From: CAVVYW01 sp963752605
Lineage (GTDB): Bacteria > Actinomycetota > Thermoleophilia > Solirubrobacterales > 70-9
Direction: 5' to 3'
Length of the DNA stretch: 64,000 bases
Assembly: GCA_963752605.1 (NCBI GenBank)
Contig: CAVVYW010000005.1
Span: 310,001-374,000, forward strand
The notes below the pieces were generated by a model. That model saw nothing but the letters and a program-made list of their open reading frames with translations, did no database searches and was not told the origin of the DNA. The translations under genes and the position numbers were made by a program. Positions 17,211 to 26,776 of the stretch are shown in pieces; the first letter of the stretch is position 1; every line of letters starts with the position of its first letter.

Positions 17211-17576
17211 TCAGGCACCGAGTGGGCGAGTGAATCGCGTGGAAGCGATCAACGCCAGGTGCGCGGTGCCGAATCCGACCAAGAAGACTGTTGCGACGAG
17301 GTCGCCGGCGAGTCCGACCCCAAGCCCGGCCGCGATGGTGACCACGGCGAGGACGAGGTCCAGACCGGCGTGAGCGCCCGGGGACAGATTGCCCCGGTCA
17401 CCCTGGCCGCCATAGACGGAGGCGGCCAGCCCGATCAGCAGCACGGCGAGCGCGATGCTGACGGTGCCCGCGGCGTAGCTGAAGCCGAACACGAACGGTG
17501 CGACCAGCAGCGCGGGCGCGGCCACGAACTCGAGGGCCGCGTGAACGTGGATGGGTATCGCTCTGAACAGACTCAT
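17211..17576 (-). CDS. Small membrane protein, four hydrophobic helices
   Basis: 121 residues with four hydrophobic stretches (AALEFVAAPALLVAPFVFGF, VSIALAVLLIGLA, LVLAVVTIAAGLGVGL, VATVFLVGFGTAHLALIA). It resembles the short SPW-repeat-like membrane proteins often seen in actinobacteria, but the assignment is loose. No partner gene is evident. Confidence 0.55.
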   Translation of the reverse strand: MSLFRAIPIHVHAALEFVAAPALLVAPFVFGFSYAAGTVSIALAVLLIGLAASVYGGQGDRGNLSPGAHAGLDLVLAVVTIAAGLGVGLAGDLVATVFLVGFGTAHLALIASTRFTRPLGA

Positions 17577-17741
17577 CGCGCAATTCAGAGTACGAACGTA
17601 TGTGCGATTTGTCTGTGAGCGGCGTCACACGGCTTCGCCATTAGTCGCGGCCCCTGGCGCCGCAAACACCAGTCGCAGCGGCAAGCCGCTGCTCCGAAGT
17701 AGAGCGGCTTGGGGCCGCTCAGCGGTTACGGTTTCGACCCC

Positions 17742-18524
17742 GTGCCCCGCCGCCGCGCCGACAGCCTGCTCGCCGAGAGAGGACTGGCCCCCTCGCGGAC
17801 GGCCGCCGCCGCGACCGTCCGGGCCGGGCGCGTGCGCCTCGGAGCCGACGGTCCCTCCGTGGCCAAGCCGAGCGACCTCGTCCCCGAGGACGCCGACCTG
17901 ATCGTCGAGGAGACGGAGGAGTTCGTCTCCCGGGGCGGCACCAAGCTGAAGAACGCGCTCGAGGCCCTGCCGGTGGAGGTGGAGCAGAAGCTCTGCCTGG
18001 ACGTCGGGGCCTCCACCGGCGGCTTCACCGACTGCCTGCTCCAGCGCGGCGCCGCGATGGTGATCGCGCTCGACGTCGGCTATGGACAGCTCGACTGGCG
18101 GTTGCGGGAGGACTCCCGCGTGCTGCCGATCGAGCGGGTCAACGCGCGCCACCTGGGCGGGTCGCAGCTGCCGTTCCAGCCCGAGCTGATCACGGTCGAT
18201 GTCGCCTTCATCTCCCTCGCCAAGCTGCTCGCCCCGATCGCAGCGGTGGCGGCCAAGGGCTTCGACCTGTTGGCGCTGGTCAAGCCGCAGTTCGAGCTCG
18301 GGCCCGAGAAGGTCGGCAAGGGAGGCGTGGTCCGCGATGCCGAGGACCGGCGGGAGGCGATCCGCAACGTCGCCGAGGTCGCAATGGATCAAGGGCTCGT
18401 CGTGAGGGGCCTCGCCTCGTCCGGCCTCCCGGGGCCGAAGGGAAACCGCGAGACGTTCATCTGGCTCGCACAGGAGGGAGACGCCATCGATCTCGAGAAG
18501 GAGCTGGAGGAGGTGGAGCCCTGA
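17742..18524 (+). CDS. tlyA: TlyA family rRNA 2'-O-methyltransferase
   Basis: 260 residues from the GTG at 17742 (PRRRADSLLAERGLAPSR), the expected start of the S4 RNA-binding domain; an earlier TTG at 17709 looks spurious. The FtsJ-like methyltransferase domain shows LDVGASTGGFTDCLLQRGA and VDVAFISLAKLL. In mycobacteria TlyA methylates 16S and 23S rRNA and affects capreomycin sensitivity. It heads the conserved tlyA-nadK-recN-steA-steB block and overlaps nadK by four bases. Confidence 0.9.
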   Translation: MPRRRADSLLAERGLAPSRTAAAATVRAGRVRLGADGPSVAKPSDLVPEDADLIVEETEEFVSRGGTKLKNALEALPVEVEQKLCLDVGASTGGFTDCLLQRGAAMVIALDVGYGQLDWRLREDSRVLPIERVNARHLGGSQLPFQPELITVDVAFISLAKLLAPIAAVAAKGFDLLALVKPQFELGPEKVGKGGVVRDAEDRREAIRNVAEVAMDQGLVVRGLASSGLPGPKGNRETFIWLAQEGDAIDLEKELEEVEP

Positions 18525-19315
18525 AGACCGCGGCGCTGATCACCCAGCCCCATGGCGACGTCAGCGACGCGGTCGCCAAGGCGACCGAGATCGCCCGCGA
18601 GGACGGGTTCGAGCTGATCGCCACGCCGGACAAGCTTCCCGAGCGGCCCGACCTGTGCATCGTGCTCGGCGGAGACGGCAGCATCCTCTTCGCCCTGCGG
18701 CGCTACGCGGACACCGGCGTCCCGGTCTTCGGCGTCAACTTCGGCACCATCGGGTTCCTGGCTGCCGTGGAGCCGGACGAGCTCGAGGAGGGCCTGCACC
18801 GGGCGTTCGCCGGCGACTTCGAGCGGATGCCGCTGCCGGGGCTGGAGCCGAGCCTCTCGATCGCCCAGCCGGTCGCGCTCAACGACGTCTCCTTCATCCG
18901 CCGCCCGCAGGGCCGGGTCGCCGAGCTCTCGTACCGCGTCGGCGACGAGGAGATCGGCAACGTCCGCTGTGACGGGCTGGTCGCGGCGACCCCGGCCGGG
19001 TCCACCGGCTACAACCTCGCCAACGCGGGCCCGATCCTGGCCTGGGGGGTGAAGGGCTACGTGGTCAGCTTCATCGCCCCGCACACGCTGACCGCCCGGG
19101 CGCTGGTGGTCGCCCCGGGCGATGTCCTCCACGTCGGCAACGCCGCCGGCCGCGAGCCGGTCGAGATCCACCTCGACGGCGACATCAGCGGCGAGCTCGC
19201 ACCGGGCGAGGAGGTCGAGATCCGCTTCCGGGAGGAGGTGGGCACCCTCGCCCAGCTGCCGGGCGCGAACTTCTACAACCGGATCCGCGAGAAGTTCGGC
19301 CGGCTCGCCCGTTAG
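18521..19315 (+). CDS. nadK: NAD kinase, likely CTG start
   Basis: 264 residues if translation begins at the CTG at 18521, which overlaps the tlyA stop as CTGA. That start gives KTAALITQPHGDVSDAV, the usual first strand of NAD kinases. No ATG, GTG or TTG lies in frame nearby; a GTG at 18662 would delete this strand and begin inside the LGGDG motif. GGDGSILFALR, the TPAGSTGYNLANAGPI segment and the C-terminal domain are canonical. The enzyme phosphorylates NAD to NADP. Confidence 0.88.
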   Translation: MKTAALITQPHGDVSDAVAKATEIAREDGFELIATPDKLPERPDLCIVLGGDGSILFALRRYADTGVPVFGVNFGTIGFLAAVEPDELEEGLHRAFAGDFERMPLPGLEPSLSIAQPVALNDVSFIRRPQGRVAELSYRVGDEEIGNVRCDGLVAATPAGSTGYNLANAGPILAWGVKGYVVSFIAPHTLTARALVVAPGDVLHVGNAAGREPVEIHLDGDISGELAPGEEVEIRFREEVGTLAQLPGANFYNRIREKFGRLAR

Positions 19316-19356
19316 CGGGGCGAATCCGTCGGGACCCGGCGTTAGAACGAGGGGCG

Positions 19357-21039
19357 ATGCTCCTCGAGCTCCGAATCGAGAACCTGCTCCTGATCGAGCG
19401 CGCCGAGCTGCGGCTCGGCGAGGGCCTGAACGCGATCACCGGCGAGACCGGGGCGGGGAAGACGATCCTGGCCCACTCCCTGGATCTGATCATGGGCGGG
19501 AAGGCCCGTCCGCAGATCGTCAGGCCGGGCGCGCCGGAGGCCTACGTCGAGGGAGTGTTCGAGCTGCCGGAGGGGATGCTGGAGGAGCCGGAGCTGGCCG
19601 AGATCGGCGAGCGCCTGCCCGATGGCGCGACCGAGCTGGTCCTCGGCCGTCGCGTCTCCGCGTCCGGCCGGACCAGCGCCTTCGTCCAGGGCCGGATGGC
19701 CTCGGCCTCGGATCTGCAGGCGCTCGCGGGGCGCCTCCTCGCCTTCTACGGCCAGCACGAGCACCGGAAGCTCACGCTCTCGAGCGCCCAGCTCGAGACG
19801 CTCGACGGCTTCGCCGGGGAGGAGCACCTGGAGCGCCACCGGCTCTATCGCGACGCGCACAACGAGGTGGTCCGGATCGAGCGGGAGCTGGCCGAGGTCA
19901 GGGAGCGCGAGGGCGCCCGCGAGCGGGACCTCGACATCCTCCGCTTCGAGCTGGAGGAGATCGAGACGGCGGAGCCTGACCCGGCCGAGGAGGCCGAGCT
20001 CGCCTCCGAGCGCGAACGGCTGCGCCATGCGGAGGGACTGCGCGCCGCGGCCTCCGAGGCGACCGCAGGCGTCGCGGGGTCCGGGGACGATGGCGGTGGC
20101 GCCTCGGAGGCGATGGGGGTCGCGGAGGCCGCGCTGACAGCGCAGGAGGGCGTCGACCCCGAGCTCGACAAGCTCGCCGAACGGACGGGGGCACTCACCC
20201 TGGAGCTGCGCGAGCTCGGCGCGGAGCTGCGCGGTTACGCCGAGGGCATCGAGGGAGAGCCGGGGCGGCTGCAGGAGGTGGAGGAGCGCCTCGACGTCCT
20301 CGACCGCCTCAAGCGCAAGCACGGCGGCTCGATTGAGGCGGTGCTGGCGCACGCGCAACGGTGCCGCACCGAGATCGAGCGGATCGAGGGTGCGGAGGAG
20401 CGCACCGAGGAGCTCGAGTGGGAGCTGGCGGAAGCGACCAAGGCCCGGACCGACCTCGCCGGCAAGCTGGGCGAGGTGCGGGCGAAGTCCGCAAGGAAGC
20501 TCGAGAAGCGGGTGGCCGAGGAGCTCGAGCAGCTTGCGATGAGCGGCGCGTCGCTGGAGGTCCTGCTCGAGCCCCATCCGGACGGATTCGGGCCCAACGG
20601 TCAGGAGCGGGTCACCTTCCGGGTCGCGACGAATCCCGGCATGCCGGTCTCGCCGCTACGTGAGGCGGCCTCGGGCGGCGAGCTCTCGCGGGTGATGCTG
20701 GCGCTGGCGGGCCAGGGGGCACGCGGTGGCGCCGCCACCTATGCGTTCGACGAGATCGACGCGGGGATAGGCGGCAACACGGCGCGCGCCGTGGGCGAGC
20801 GGCTGAACGCGCTCGGCGAGGAGCGTCAGGTGCTCTGCATCACGCACCTACCGCAGGTTGCGTCGCTCGCCGGAACGCACTTCCGGATCGAGAAGGCGGT
20901 CAAGGACGGCCAGGCGACAGCGACGGTCGAGCGGGTGGATGGCGAGGAGCTGGTCGCCGAGATCGTCCGCATGCTGGGCGGCGAGCGCGGCGACGAGACC
21001 GCCAGCCGCCACGCCCGCGAGCTACTCGAAGCGGCGTAG
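19357..21039 (+). CDS. recN: DNA repair protein RecN
   Basis: 560 residues. This SMC-like ATPase acts in double-strand-break repair. Walker A is GETGAGKTILAHS (residues 30-37), a central coiled coil rich in glutamate and arginine spans about 150-370, and the ABC signature and Walker B region reads ASGGELSRVMLAL then TYAFDEIDAGIGG. LCITHLPQVASLAGTHF completes the head domain. It follows nadK by 41 bases, as in other actinobacteria. Confidence 0.93.
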   Translation: MLLELRIENLLLIERAELRLGEGLNAITGETGAGKTILAHSLDLIMGGKARPQIVRPGAPEAYVEGVFELPEGMLEEPELAEIGERLPDGATELVLGRRVSASGRTSAFVQGRMASASDLQALAGRLLAFYGQHEHRKLTLSSAQLETLDGFAGEEHLERHRLYRDAHNEVVRIERELAEVREREGARERDLDILRFELEEIETAEPDPAEEAELASERERLRHAEGLRAAASEATAGVAGSGDDGGGASEAMGVAEAALTAQEGVDPELDKLAERTGALTLELRELGAELRGYAEGIEGEPGRLQEVEERLDVLDRLKRKHGGSIEAVLAHAQRCRTEIERIEGAEERTEELEWELAEATKARTDLAGKLGEVRAKSARKLEKRVAEELEQLAMSGASLEVLLEPHPDGFGPNGQERVTFRVATNPGMPVSPLREAASGGELSRVMLALAGQGARGGAATYAFDEIDAGIGGNTARAVGERLNALGEERQVLCITHLPQVASLAGTHFRIEKAVKDGQATATVERVDGEELVAEIVRMLGGERGDETASRHARELLEAA

Positions 21040-21058
21040 TCCGGTCTATTCTCCGCGC

Positions 21059-22249
21059 GTGGCGACGACCAGCCGGCGCAGCCTGTCGCGCGCCTTTCGC
21101 CCCGCGCGGAACGGCCGACGGGATGGGACCCCGATCTACGGCACCGCTCGCCTCGGGCGGCGCACCAAGGACCTGGTGAAGCGGCTCCGCTCCGCCGACG
21201 TCGCCGTCATCGACCACCGGAACCTCGACCGCATCGCCGCCGAGGAGCTCGCCCTGTGCGGCGTGCGCGCGGTGGTCAACGTCTCGCCCTCCTCCGACGG
21301 GAGCTATCCGAACGCGGGGCCACTGACGCTCGTGCGGGCCGGGATCCCCCTGATCGACGTCACGGACCCGGCGCTATTCGAGCAGCTCTCGGACGGAGAC
21401 GCGGTGATGATCGACGGCAACCGGGTCTTCGCCAACGGAACGGTGATCGCGGAGGGACGGCTGCTCGAGGTGGACGAGCTCGCCCGCGACCTGGACGAGC
21501 AGCGCCGGCGCATAGACCGCGCCCTTCACGACTTCACCGAGAACACCATGTCCCACATCCGCGAGGAGGCGGAGCTCCTCTCGGGGACGATCGACTTCCC
21601 GGATGCGCGCACCCGCTTCCGGGACCGGCACGTGCTGATCGTGGTCCGGGGGATCGATCACATCAAGGACCTCCGTGCGCTGCGGGCCTATATCCAGGAC
21701 GTGAAGCCGATCCTGGTCGGCGTGGACGGGGGGGCCGACGCGATCCTGCGCGAGGGCCTGAAGCCCGACGTAATCCTCGGGGACATGGACTCGGCGGGGG
21801 AGGAGGCGCTTCGCTCCGGCGCCGAGCTGATCGTCCACGCCTATCCCGACGGCAGCGCGCCGGGTGTGGACCGCCTCGAGGAGTTGGGGCTCGACCACCT
21901 GGTCGTGCCGGCGGCCGGGACCAGCGAGGACGTGGCGATGCTGCTCGCCTCGGAGAAGGGGGCCTCCCTGATCGTCACCGTCGGCGCCCACTTCAACCTG
22001 ACGGAGTTCCTCGACAAGCAGCGGGGCGGGATGTCGTCGACCTTCCTCACCCGGCTTCGGATCGGCGAGACCCTGGTGGACGCCAAGGGCGTGAGCCGGC
22101 TCTACAGCCCGGGGCTCAGCCCGCGGCACATGGCCCTCTTCCTCGGCGCCTTCGCCGTGCTGCTGACGATCGTGGTGATCAGTGCCCCGCCCCTGGAGAA
22201 CCTGGTGGAACTGCTCTGGCTGAAGCTCAAGGTGGTCCTTGGGCTATAG
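21059..22249 (+). CDS. steA: SteA-like (thiamin-pyrophosphokinase-fold) cytokinetic protein
   Basis: 396 residues from the GTG at 21059. The sequence (GTARLGRRTKDLVKRLRSADVAVIDHRNLDR, shown here only in part, then GVDGGADAIL and PDVILGDMDSAG) matches the actinobacterial protein next to recN. Its corynebacterial member SteA works with SteB in septum formation and cell-wall integrity. A C-terminal hydrophobic helix (MALFLGAFAVLLTIVVI) anchors it in the membrane. It overlaps the next gene by 11 bases. Confidence 0.85.
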   Translation: MATTSRRSLSRAFRPARNGRRDGTPIYGTARLGRRTKDLVKRLRSADVAVIDHRNLDRIAAEELALCGVRAVVNVSPSSDGSYPNAGPLTLVRAGIPLIDVTDPALFEQLSDGDAVMIDGNRVFANGTVIAEGRLLEVDELARDLDEQRRRIDRALHDFTENTMSHIREEAELLSGTIDFPDARTRFRDRHVLIVVRGIDHIKDLRALRAYIQDVKPILVGVDGGADAILREGLKPDVILGDMDSAGEEALRSGAELIVHAYPDGSAPGVDRLEELGLDHLVVPAAGTSEDVAMLLASEKGASLIVTVGAHFNLTEFLDKQRGGMSSTFLTRLRIGETLVDAKGVSRLYSPGLSPRHMALFLGAFAVLLTIVVISAPPLENLVELLWLKLKVVLGL

Positions 22250-23109
22250 CGCCCGGTACCACGCCGCCTCGCTCGCGGCGGTGTTTCTCGCGCTGGCCGT
22301 CGGCATCCTGATCGGGGTCGGCCTGGGCGACAGCGTGGTCTCGGGGACCGAGGAGAACCTGCGGGACAGCCTGGAGGGGGACATCGAGGACGCGCGGGCC
22401 GACGCCGACGAGGTCCGCACCCAGCTAGAGCGGGAGCGGGCCTTCGCGGCCAGCGCGTACCCCGCGCTGGTCGGCGACAGGCTGGCCGGCCAGAAGATCG
22501 GGCTACTCGCCTTCGGGGACCTGCCCGCCGACGTGGCCGGGGACGTCGCAGGCGGCCCTCGAGCCGACCGGTGGGGAGCTGGTCGAGGTCGCGGTGGCGC
22601 GAATGCCTCCCGACGTCGGCGGGCTCACGTCGGGCCTCGAGCCGAAGAAGGCCGCCGAGATCGAGGACGACCCCGGCAAGCTCGATGAGCTGGGCCAGGA
22701 CCTCGGCACCCAGTTCGCGCTCGGCACCGGCAGGCTCCTCGACGACCTGCGGAACACCCTGTTCCTCCGCTCCAGCGGCGAGGGGGGCAGGCTCGACGGC
22801 GTGATCCTCTACCGGGCGGCCCCGGGAGAGATGGAACCCGAGGACAGGGCCGCCACCGATGCGCTCCAGTCGGGCCTGACCACTGGAGTCGTCGACAGCG
22901 GGATCTCCACGGTCTCGGTGGAGCGGAGCGGCGCGGACGAGTCCTCGGTGGGCTTCTTCGCGCCGCTTGGGGTGACCACGGTGGACAGCGTAGATCTCAC
23001 CTCGGGGCGCGTCGCCCTGGTCTTCGGCCTGCTCGGCGCCAAGGGGAGCTTCGGCATCAAGTCCACTGCGAACAGCCTGCTGCCGGAGCTCCTCGAGCCG
23101 AGCGAGTGA
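22239..23109 (+). CDS. SteB/MctB family membrane protein, one frameshift
   Basis: A TTG start at 22239 gives GYSARYHAASLAAVFLALAVG, the standard N-terminal membrane helix of the MctB (copper transport protein, DUF3186)/SteB family, then a coiled coil. After LPADVAGDV the frame breaks near 22548 (one extra base) and resumes as QAALEPTGGELVEVAVARMP, continuing to 23109. The corrected product has about 290 residues. In corynebacteria SteB partners SteA in division; in mycobacteria the family is linked to copper export. The break is probably a sequence error. Confidence 0.82.
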
Positions 23110-23948
23110 TGCACTGGGTCGCGCTGGCGGTATCGCTGGGAGTGGCGCTGGTCGTGGTGCCGGCCGGGGTGCGGACCATGGACGCCGCGGGCCTCGTCCG
23201 GGAGAACTATCGCGGGCGCCGGGTCGCCTTCCCACTGGGGGCGGTGCTCCTCGCGGCCTCGCTGCTGGCGCTTGCGCCGCTGGCTCCGCTCGACGACCGC
23301 GCGGACCTCGACTTCCTCGATCCCGAGCTGCGGCGCTGGTTCCTCTACGTGGTCGGGGTCGCGTTCCTCGGGCTGATGGACGACGCCCTCGGCCGCGGCG
23401 CCGAGGCCGAGACCCCGCGGGGATGGCGTGGGCACCTGCGCGCGGCGGCGTCGGGCGAGCTCTCCACGGGCATGGTCAAGGCGATCGGCGCCTTCGCCCT
23501 CGCCGCCTACGCCGTCTCCGGCCTCGGCCGGGAGGCGCTCGACTACCTGGTCGACCTGGCGCTGCTCCTGCTCGCCACGAACATGGCCAACCTCCTCGAC
23601 CTTCGCCCGGGACGGGCGGAGAAGGCGCTCGCGCTGACCGGGCTCGGGCTCTGCCTCGGCTACTGGACGGTGGAGCCCATCGAGCTGCTCGGACTGTTCA
23701 TCGGGCCGGCGGCTGTGGGGGCCTGGTTCACGCTGCGTGAGCGCGCGATGCTCGGCGATACCGGCTCCAACATGATCGGGGCGCTGATCGGGATCTGGCT
23801 GGTGACCACCCTGTCGGACCCCGGGCGCTACGTGGCTTTGGGCGTGCTCGTCGCTTTGACGGTGTATGGGGAATTTCGTTCCATCTCCGCCGCGATCGAG
23901 CGGGTTCCGCTTCTCAGGCGATTAGACTCGCTCGGCAGAGTCCGTTGA
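23109..23948 (+). CDS. MraY/WecA-like polyprenyl-phosphate sugar-1-phosphate transferase homologue
   Basis: 279 residues from the ATG overlapping the preceding stop (TGATG); a GTG three bases earlier is possible. About nine hydrophobic helices are present. Family landmarks are NYRGRRVAFPLG, FLGLMDDALG (aspartate pair), ATNMANLLDLRPGRA and MLGDTGSNMIGALIG. The true MraY normally sits in the dcw cluster, so this is an extra member. Its place between steB and pyrG links it to envelope synthesis. The substrate is unknown. Confidence 0.75.
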   Translation: MHWVALAVSLGVALVVVPAGVRTMDAAGLVRENYRGRRVAFPLGAVLLAASLLALAPLAPLDDRADLDFLDPELRRWFLYVVGVAFLGLMDDALGRGAEAETPRGWRGHLRAAASGELSTGMVKAIGAFALAAYAVSGLGREALDYLVDLALLLLATNMANLLDLRPGRAEKALALTGLGLCLGYWTVEPIELLGLFIGPAAVGAWFTLRERAMLGDTGSNMIGALIGIWLVTTLSDPGRYVALGVLVALTVYGEFRSISAAIERVPLLRRLDSLGRVR

Positions 23949-25630
23949 CGGAACCGAAGCCAGCTGAAACACGATTCCTCTTCGTAACCGGGGGCGTCGT
24001 CTCCTCCCTCGGCAAGGGCATCGCCTCCGCCTCCCTCGGCCGCCTCCTCGTCAGCCGCGGCTTCCGGGTCCAGCTCCAGAAGCTCGATCCCTACATCAAC
24101 GTGGACCCGGGGACGATGAGCCCCTTCCAGCACGGCGAGGTGTTCGTGACCGAGGACGGGGCCGAGACGGACCTCGACCTCGGCCACTACGAGCGCTTCA
24201 CCGACGAGAACACCTCCCGGGCCTCCAACTTCACCGCCGGCGGCGTCTACAACTCGGTGATCCGGCGCGAGCGGCGCGGCGACTACCTCGGGGCGACCGT
24301 CCAGGTGATCCCGCACATCACCGACGAGATCAAGAACCGGATCATGATCGTCGCCGAGTCGCAGGCCGTGGACTTCGTGATCACGGAGATCGGCGGCACC
24401 GTCGGCGACATCGAGTCGCTCCCGTTCCTCGAGGCGATCCGCCAGCTGTACACCGACATGGGGGCGAAGCGCTGCATGTTCGTCCACCTGACGCTGGTGC
24501 CCTACGTCGGGCACGCCGGCGAGATGAAGACCAAGCCGACGCAGCACTCGGTCAACGAGCTGCGCCGGATCGGGATCCAGCCCCACGCGTTGCTGTGCCG
24601 CGCCGAGGAGGGGCTGGACCGCGAAATCCGCCGCAAGATCGCGCTCTTCGCGTCACTGCCCGAGGACGCCGTGATCTCCGCCCGCGACGTGGACAACGTC
24701 TACAAGGTGCCGCTCGTCCTCCGCGCAGAGGGGATGGACGACCTGATCCTCGACCACTTCGGGATGGAGGCTCCTGCGCCTGACCTCTCCGAGTGGGAGG
24801 AGCTGATCAAGCGCGCCGACGCCTCCCGCGAGCGCAAGGTGAAGATCGCGCTGGTCGGCAAGTACGTCCAGCTCGAGGACGCCTACAAGTCGGTGATCGA
24901 GGCGCTCACCCATGGCGGGTGGGCGCACGATGTTGACGTCGAGACCGTGCTCGTCTCCTCCGAGGAGCTGAGCGAGGAGAGCCTCGAGGGAGCGGACGGG
25001 ATCCTCATCCCCGGCGGCTTCGGCGAGCGGGGGATCGAGGGCAAGGTCGAGGCGGCGAGAATCGCCCGGGTGAAGGACATTCCCTTCCTGGGCATCTGCC
25101 TCGGGATGCAGATCGCGGTGGTCGAGTTCGCGCGGCACGTCGCCGGGATGGAAGGCGCGAACTCCGCAGAGTTCGATCCCGAGACGCCCTACCCGGTCGT
25201 CGACCTGCTGCCCGAGCAGAAGGAGGTCTCGGACCTCGGCGGGACGATGCGCCTCGGCGCCGACCCCGTGAAGCTCCACGAGGGGACTCGGGCGCGCGAG
25301 ATCTTCGGCGAGGCCGTCATCTACAAGCGGCACCGCCACCGCTATGAGGTGAACAACATGCTCCGCAAGCGGCTGGAGGAGGAGGGCCTGGTGGCCGGCG
25401 GCACCTCGCCCGACGACCGCCTCGTCGAGATCATCGAGCTGGCGGATCACCCGTTCTTCGTGGCCTCGCAGTTCCACCCCGAGTTCAACTCGCGCCCGAC
25501 CGACCCGGAGCCGCTCTTCCGCGAGTTCGTGGGCGCGGCCGCCAAGCGCGCGGCGGAGCGTCCCGCCGCCGAGCCCGCCGAGGCCGAGCCGAAGCCCGCG
25601 GACGAGGACGTCCGCATCCGCCGCACCTAG
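23945..25630 (+). CDS. pyrG: CTP synthase
   Basis: 561 residues. The TTG start at 23945 overlaps the preceding stop. The synthetase domain starts FLFVTGGVVSSLGKGIASAS, with LDPYINVDPGTMSPFQHGEVFV; the glutaminase domain carries IPGGFGERG, LGICLGMQ (nucleophile cysteine) and HPEFNSRP. It aminates UTP to CTP using glutamine. An acidic C-terminal tail (residues about 535-561) extends past the family end. Confidence 0.96.
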   Translation: MTEPKPAETRFLFVTGGVVSSLGKGIASASLGRLLVSRGFRVQLQKLDPYINVDPGTMSPFQHGEVFVTEDGAETDLDLGHYERFTDENTSRASNFTAGGVYNSVIRRERRGDYLGATVQVIPHITDEIKNRIMIVAESQAVDFVITEIGGTVGDIESLPFLEAIRQLYTDMGAKRCMFVHLTLVPYVGHAGEMKTKPTQHSVNELRRIGIQPHALLCRAEEGLDREIRRKIALFASLPEDAVISARDVDNVYKVPLVLRAEGMDDLILDHFGMEAPAPDLSEWEELIKRADASRERKVKIALVGKYVQLEDAYKSVIEALTHGGWAHDVDVETVLVSSEELSEESLEGADGILIPGGFGERGIEGKVEAARIARVKDIPFLGICLGMQIAVVEFARHVAGMEGANSAEFDPETPYPVVDLLPEQKEVSDLGGTMRLGADPVKLHEGTRAREIFGEAVIYKRHRHRYEVNNMLRKRLEEEGLVAGGTSPDDRLVEIIELADHPFFVASQFHPEFNSRPTDPEPLFREFVGAAAKRAAERPAAEPAEAEPKPADEDVRIRRT

Positions 25631-25663
25631 CGACTGCCGGCCTCGCTAAATAGCCTGTCCGCC

Positions 25664-26776
25664 GTGACCGCGGAGGACCAGCGCATGCTCGATCGTTTCG
25701 TGCGCCTCTGCGAGATCGCGAGCCCGACGGGCGAGGAGCGCGAGGTCGCCGACGCAGTGCTGGAGGAGCTCCGCGAGGCCGGCGTGGACGTCGCCGAGGA
25801 CGACTCCGCGACGCCGGCCAGGGCCGGCGCGGGCAACCTGATCGCGCGGGTGCCCGGCGGCGCGGACGAGTGGGTCTCCTTCTTCGCCCACCTCGACACC
25901 GTTCCCCACGACGGACCGGTCGAGGTCGCCGAGGAGAACGGCGTCTATCGCAGCCGGGGGGACACGATCCTCGGCGCCGACAACAAGGCCGCCGTGACCG
26001 TGCTGATGGAGCTGGCCGCCCGTCACGTGAGGGAGCCGGCCGCGCTCGGCCTGGAGCTGGTCTTCACGGTCGCCGAGGAGGACGGGCTGCGGGGGGCCAA
26101 GGAGCTCGACATCTCCTCGCTGCGCGCGCCCTTCGGCTTCGTGCTGGACCATGCGACGCCGATCGGCGAGGTGATCGTCGCGGCGCCCACCTACAAGCGG
26201 CTCGAGGCGACCTTCACCGGACAGGAGGCGCATGCGGGGATCAACCCGGAGGACGGCCACAACGCGATCGCCGCCGCCGCGGCGGCTGTCAACGGCATGA
26301 ACCTCGGGCGCCTGGACGAGGAGACGACCGCCAACGTCGGGATCATCGAGGGCGGGACGGCGTCGAACGTCGTGGCCGGAAGCTGCCGGATCCTCGGCGA
26401 GGCCCGCGGCGTGGACGGGGAGCGGGCGGCGGCGATCGTCGGCGAGATGGTCGATGCGTGCACCTGGGCCGCGGGCGAGCACCATGTCAACGTGGACGCG
26501 CAGGTCAGCGAGATGTTCCGCGGCTACCGGATCGACGAGAAGTCGCGGCCGGTGGCGATCGCCTCCGAGGCGCTCCGCCGCCGCGGCCACGAGCCCTCGC
26601 TGGTGGCGACCGGCGGCGGCAGCGACGCCAATGCTTTGGTCGCCTCGGGCTACGAGGCGGTGCTGCTGGCCAACGGCACCGAGGCGAACCACACCCCGGA
26701 GGAGCTGGTCAGCGCGGCGGCGATCACCGAGATGCTCGGCGTCTGCGAGGAGATCGTCAGGGCATGCTCAAGCTGA
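25664..26776 (+). CDS. M20 family peptidase (PepT-like)
   Basis: 370 residues, GTG start. Zinc ligand motifs are visible: FFAHLDTVPHDGP, GADNKAAVTVLME, AEEDGLRGAKEL and a late GTEANHTPEE. The dimerisation lid lies at about 170-270 (GQEAHAGINPEDG). The family includes tripeptidase T-like and amidohydrolase members. In this block it sits between pyrG and the DUF3866 gene and overlaps the latter by 13 bases. The exact substrate cannot be told from sequence. Confidence 0.85.
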   Translation: MTAEDQRMLDRFVRLCEIASPTGEEREVADAVLEELREAGVDVAEDDSATPARAGAGNLIARVPGGADEWVSFFAHLDTVPHDGPVEVAEENGVYRSRGDTILGADNKAAVTVLMELAARHVREPAALGLELVFTVAEEDGLRGAKELDISSLRAPFGFVLDHATPIGEVIVAAPTYKRLEATFTGQEAHAGINPEDGHNAIAAAAAAVNGMNLGRLDEETTANVGIIEGGTASNVVAGSCRILGEARGVDGERAAAIVGEMVDACTWAAGEHHVNVDAQVSEMFRGYRIDEKSRPVAIASEALRRRGHEPSLVATGGGSDANALVASGYEAVLLANGTEANHTPEELVSAAAITEMLGVCEEIVRACSS

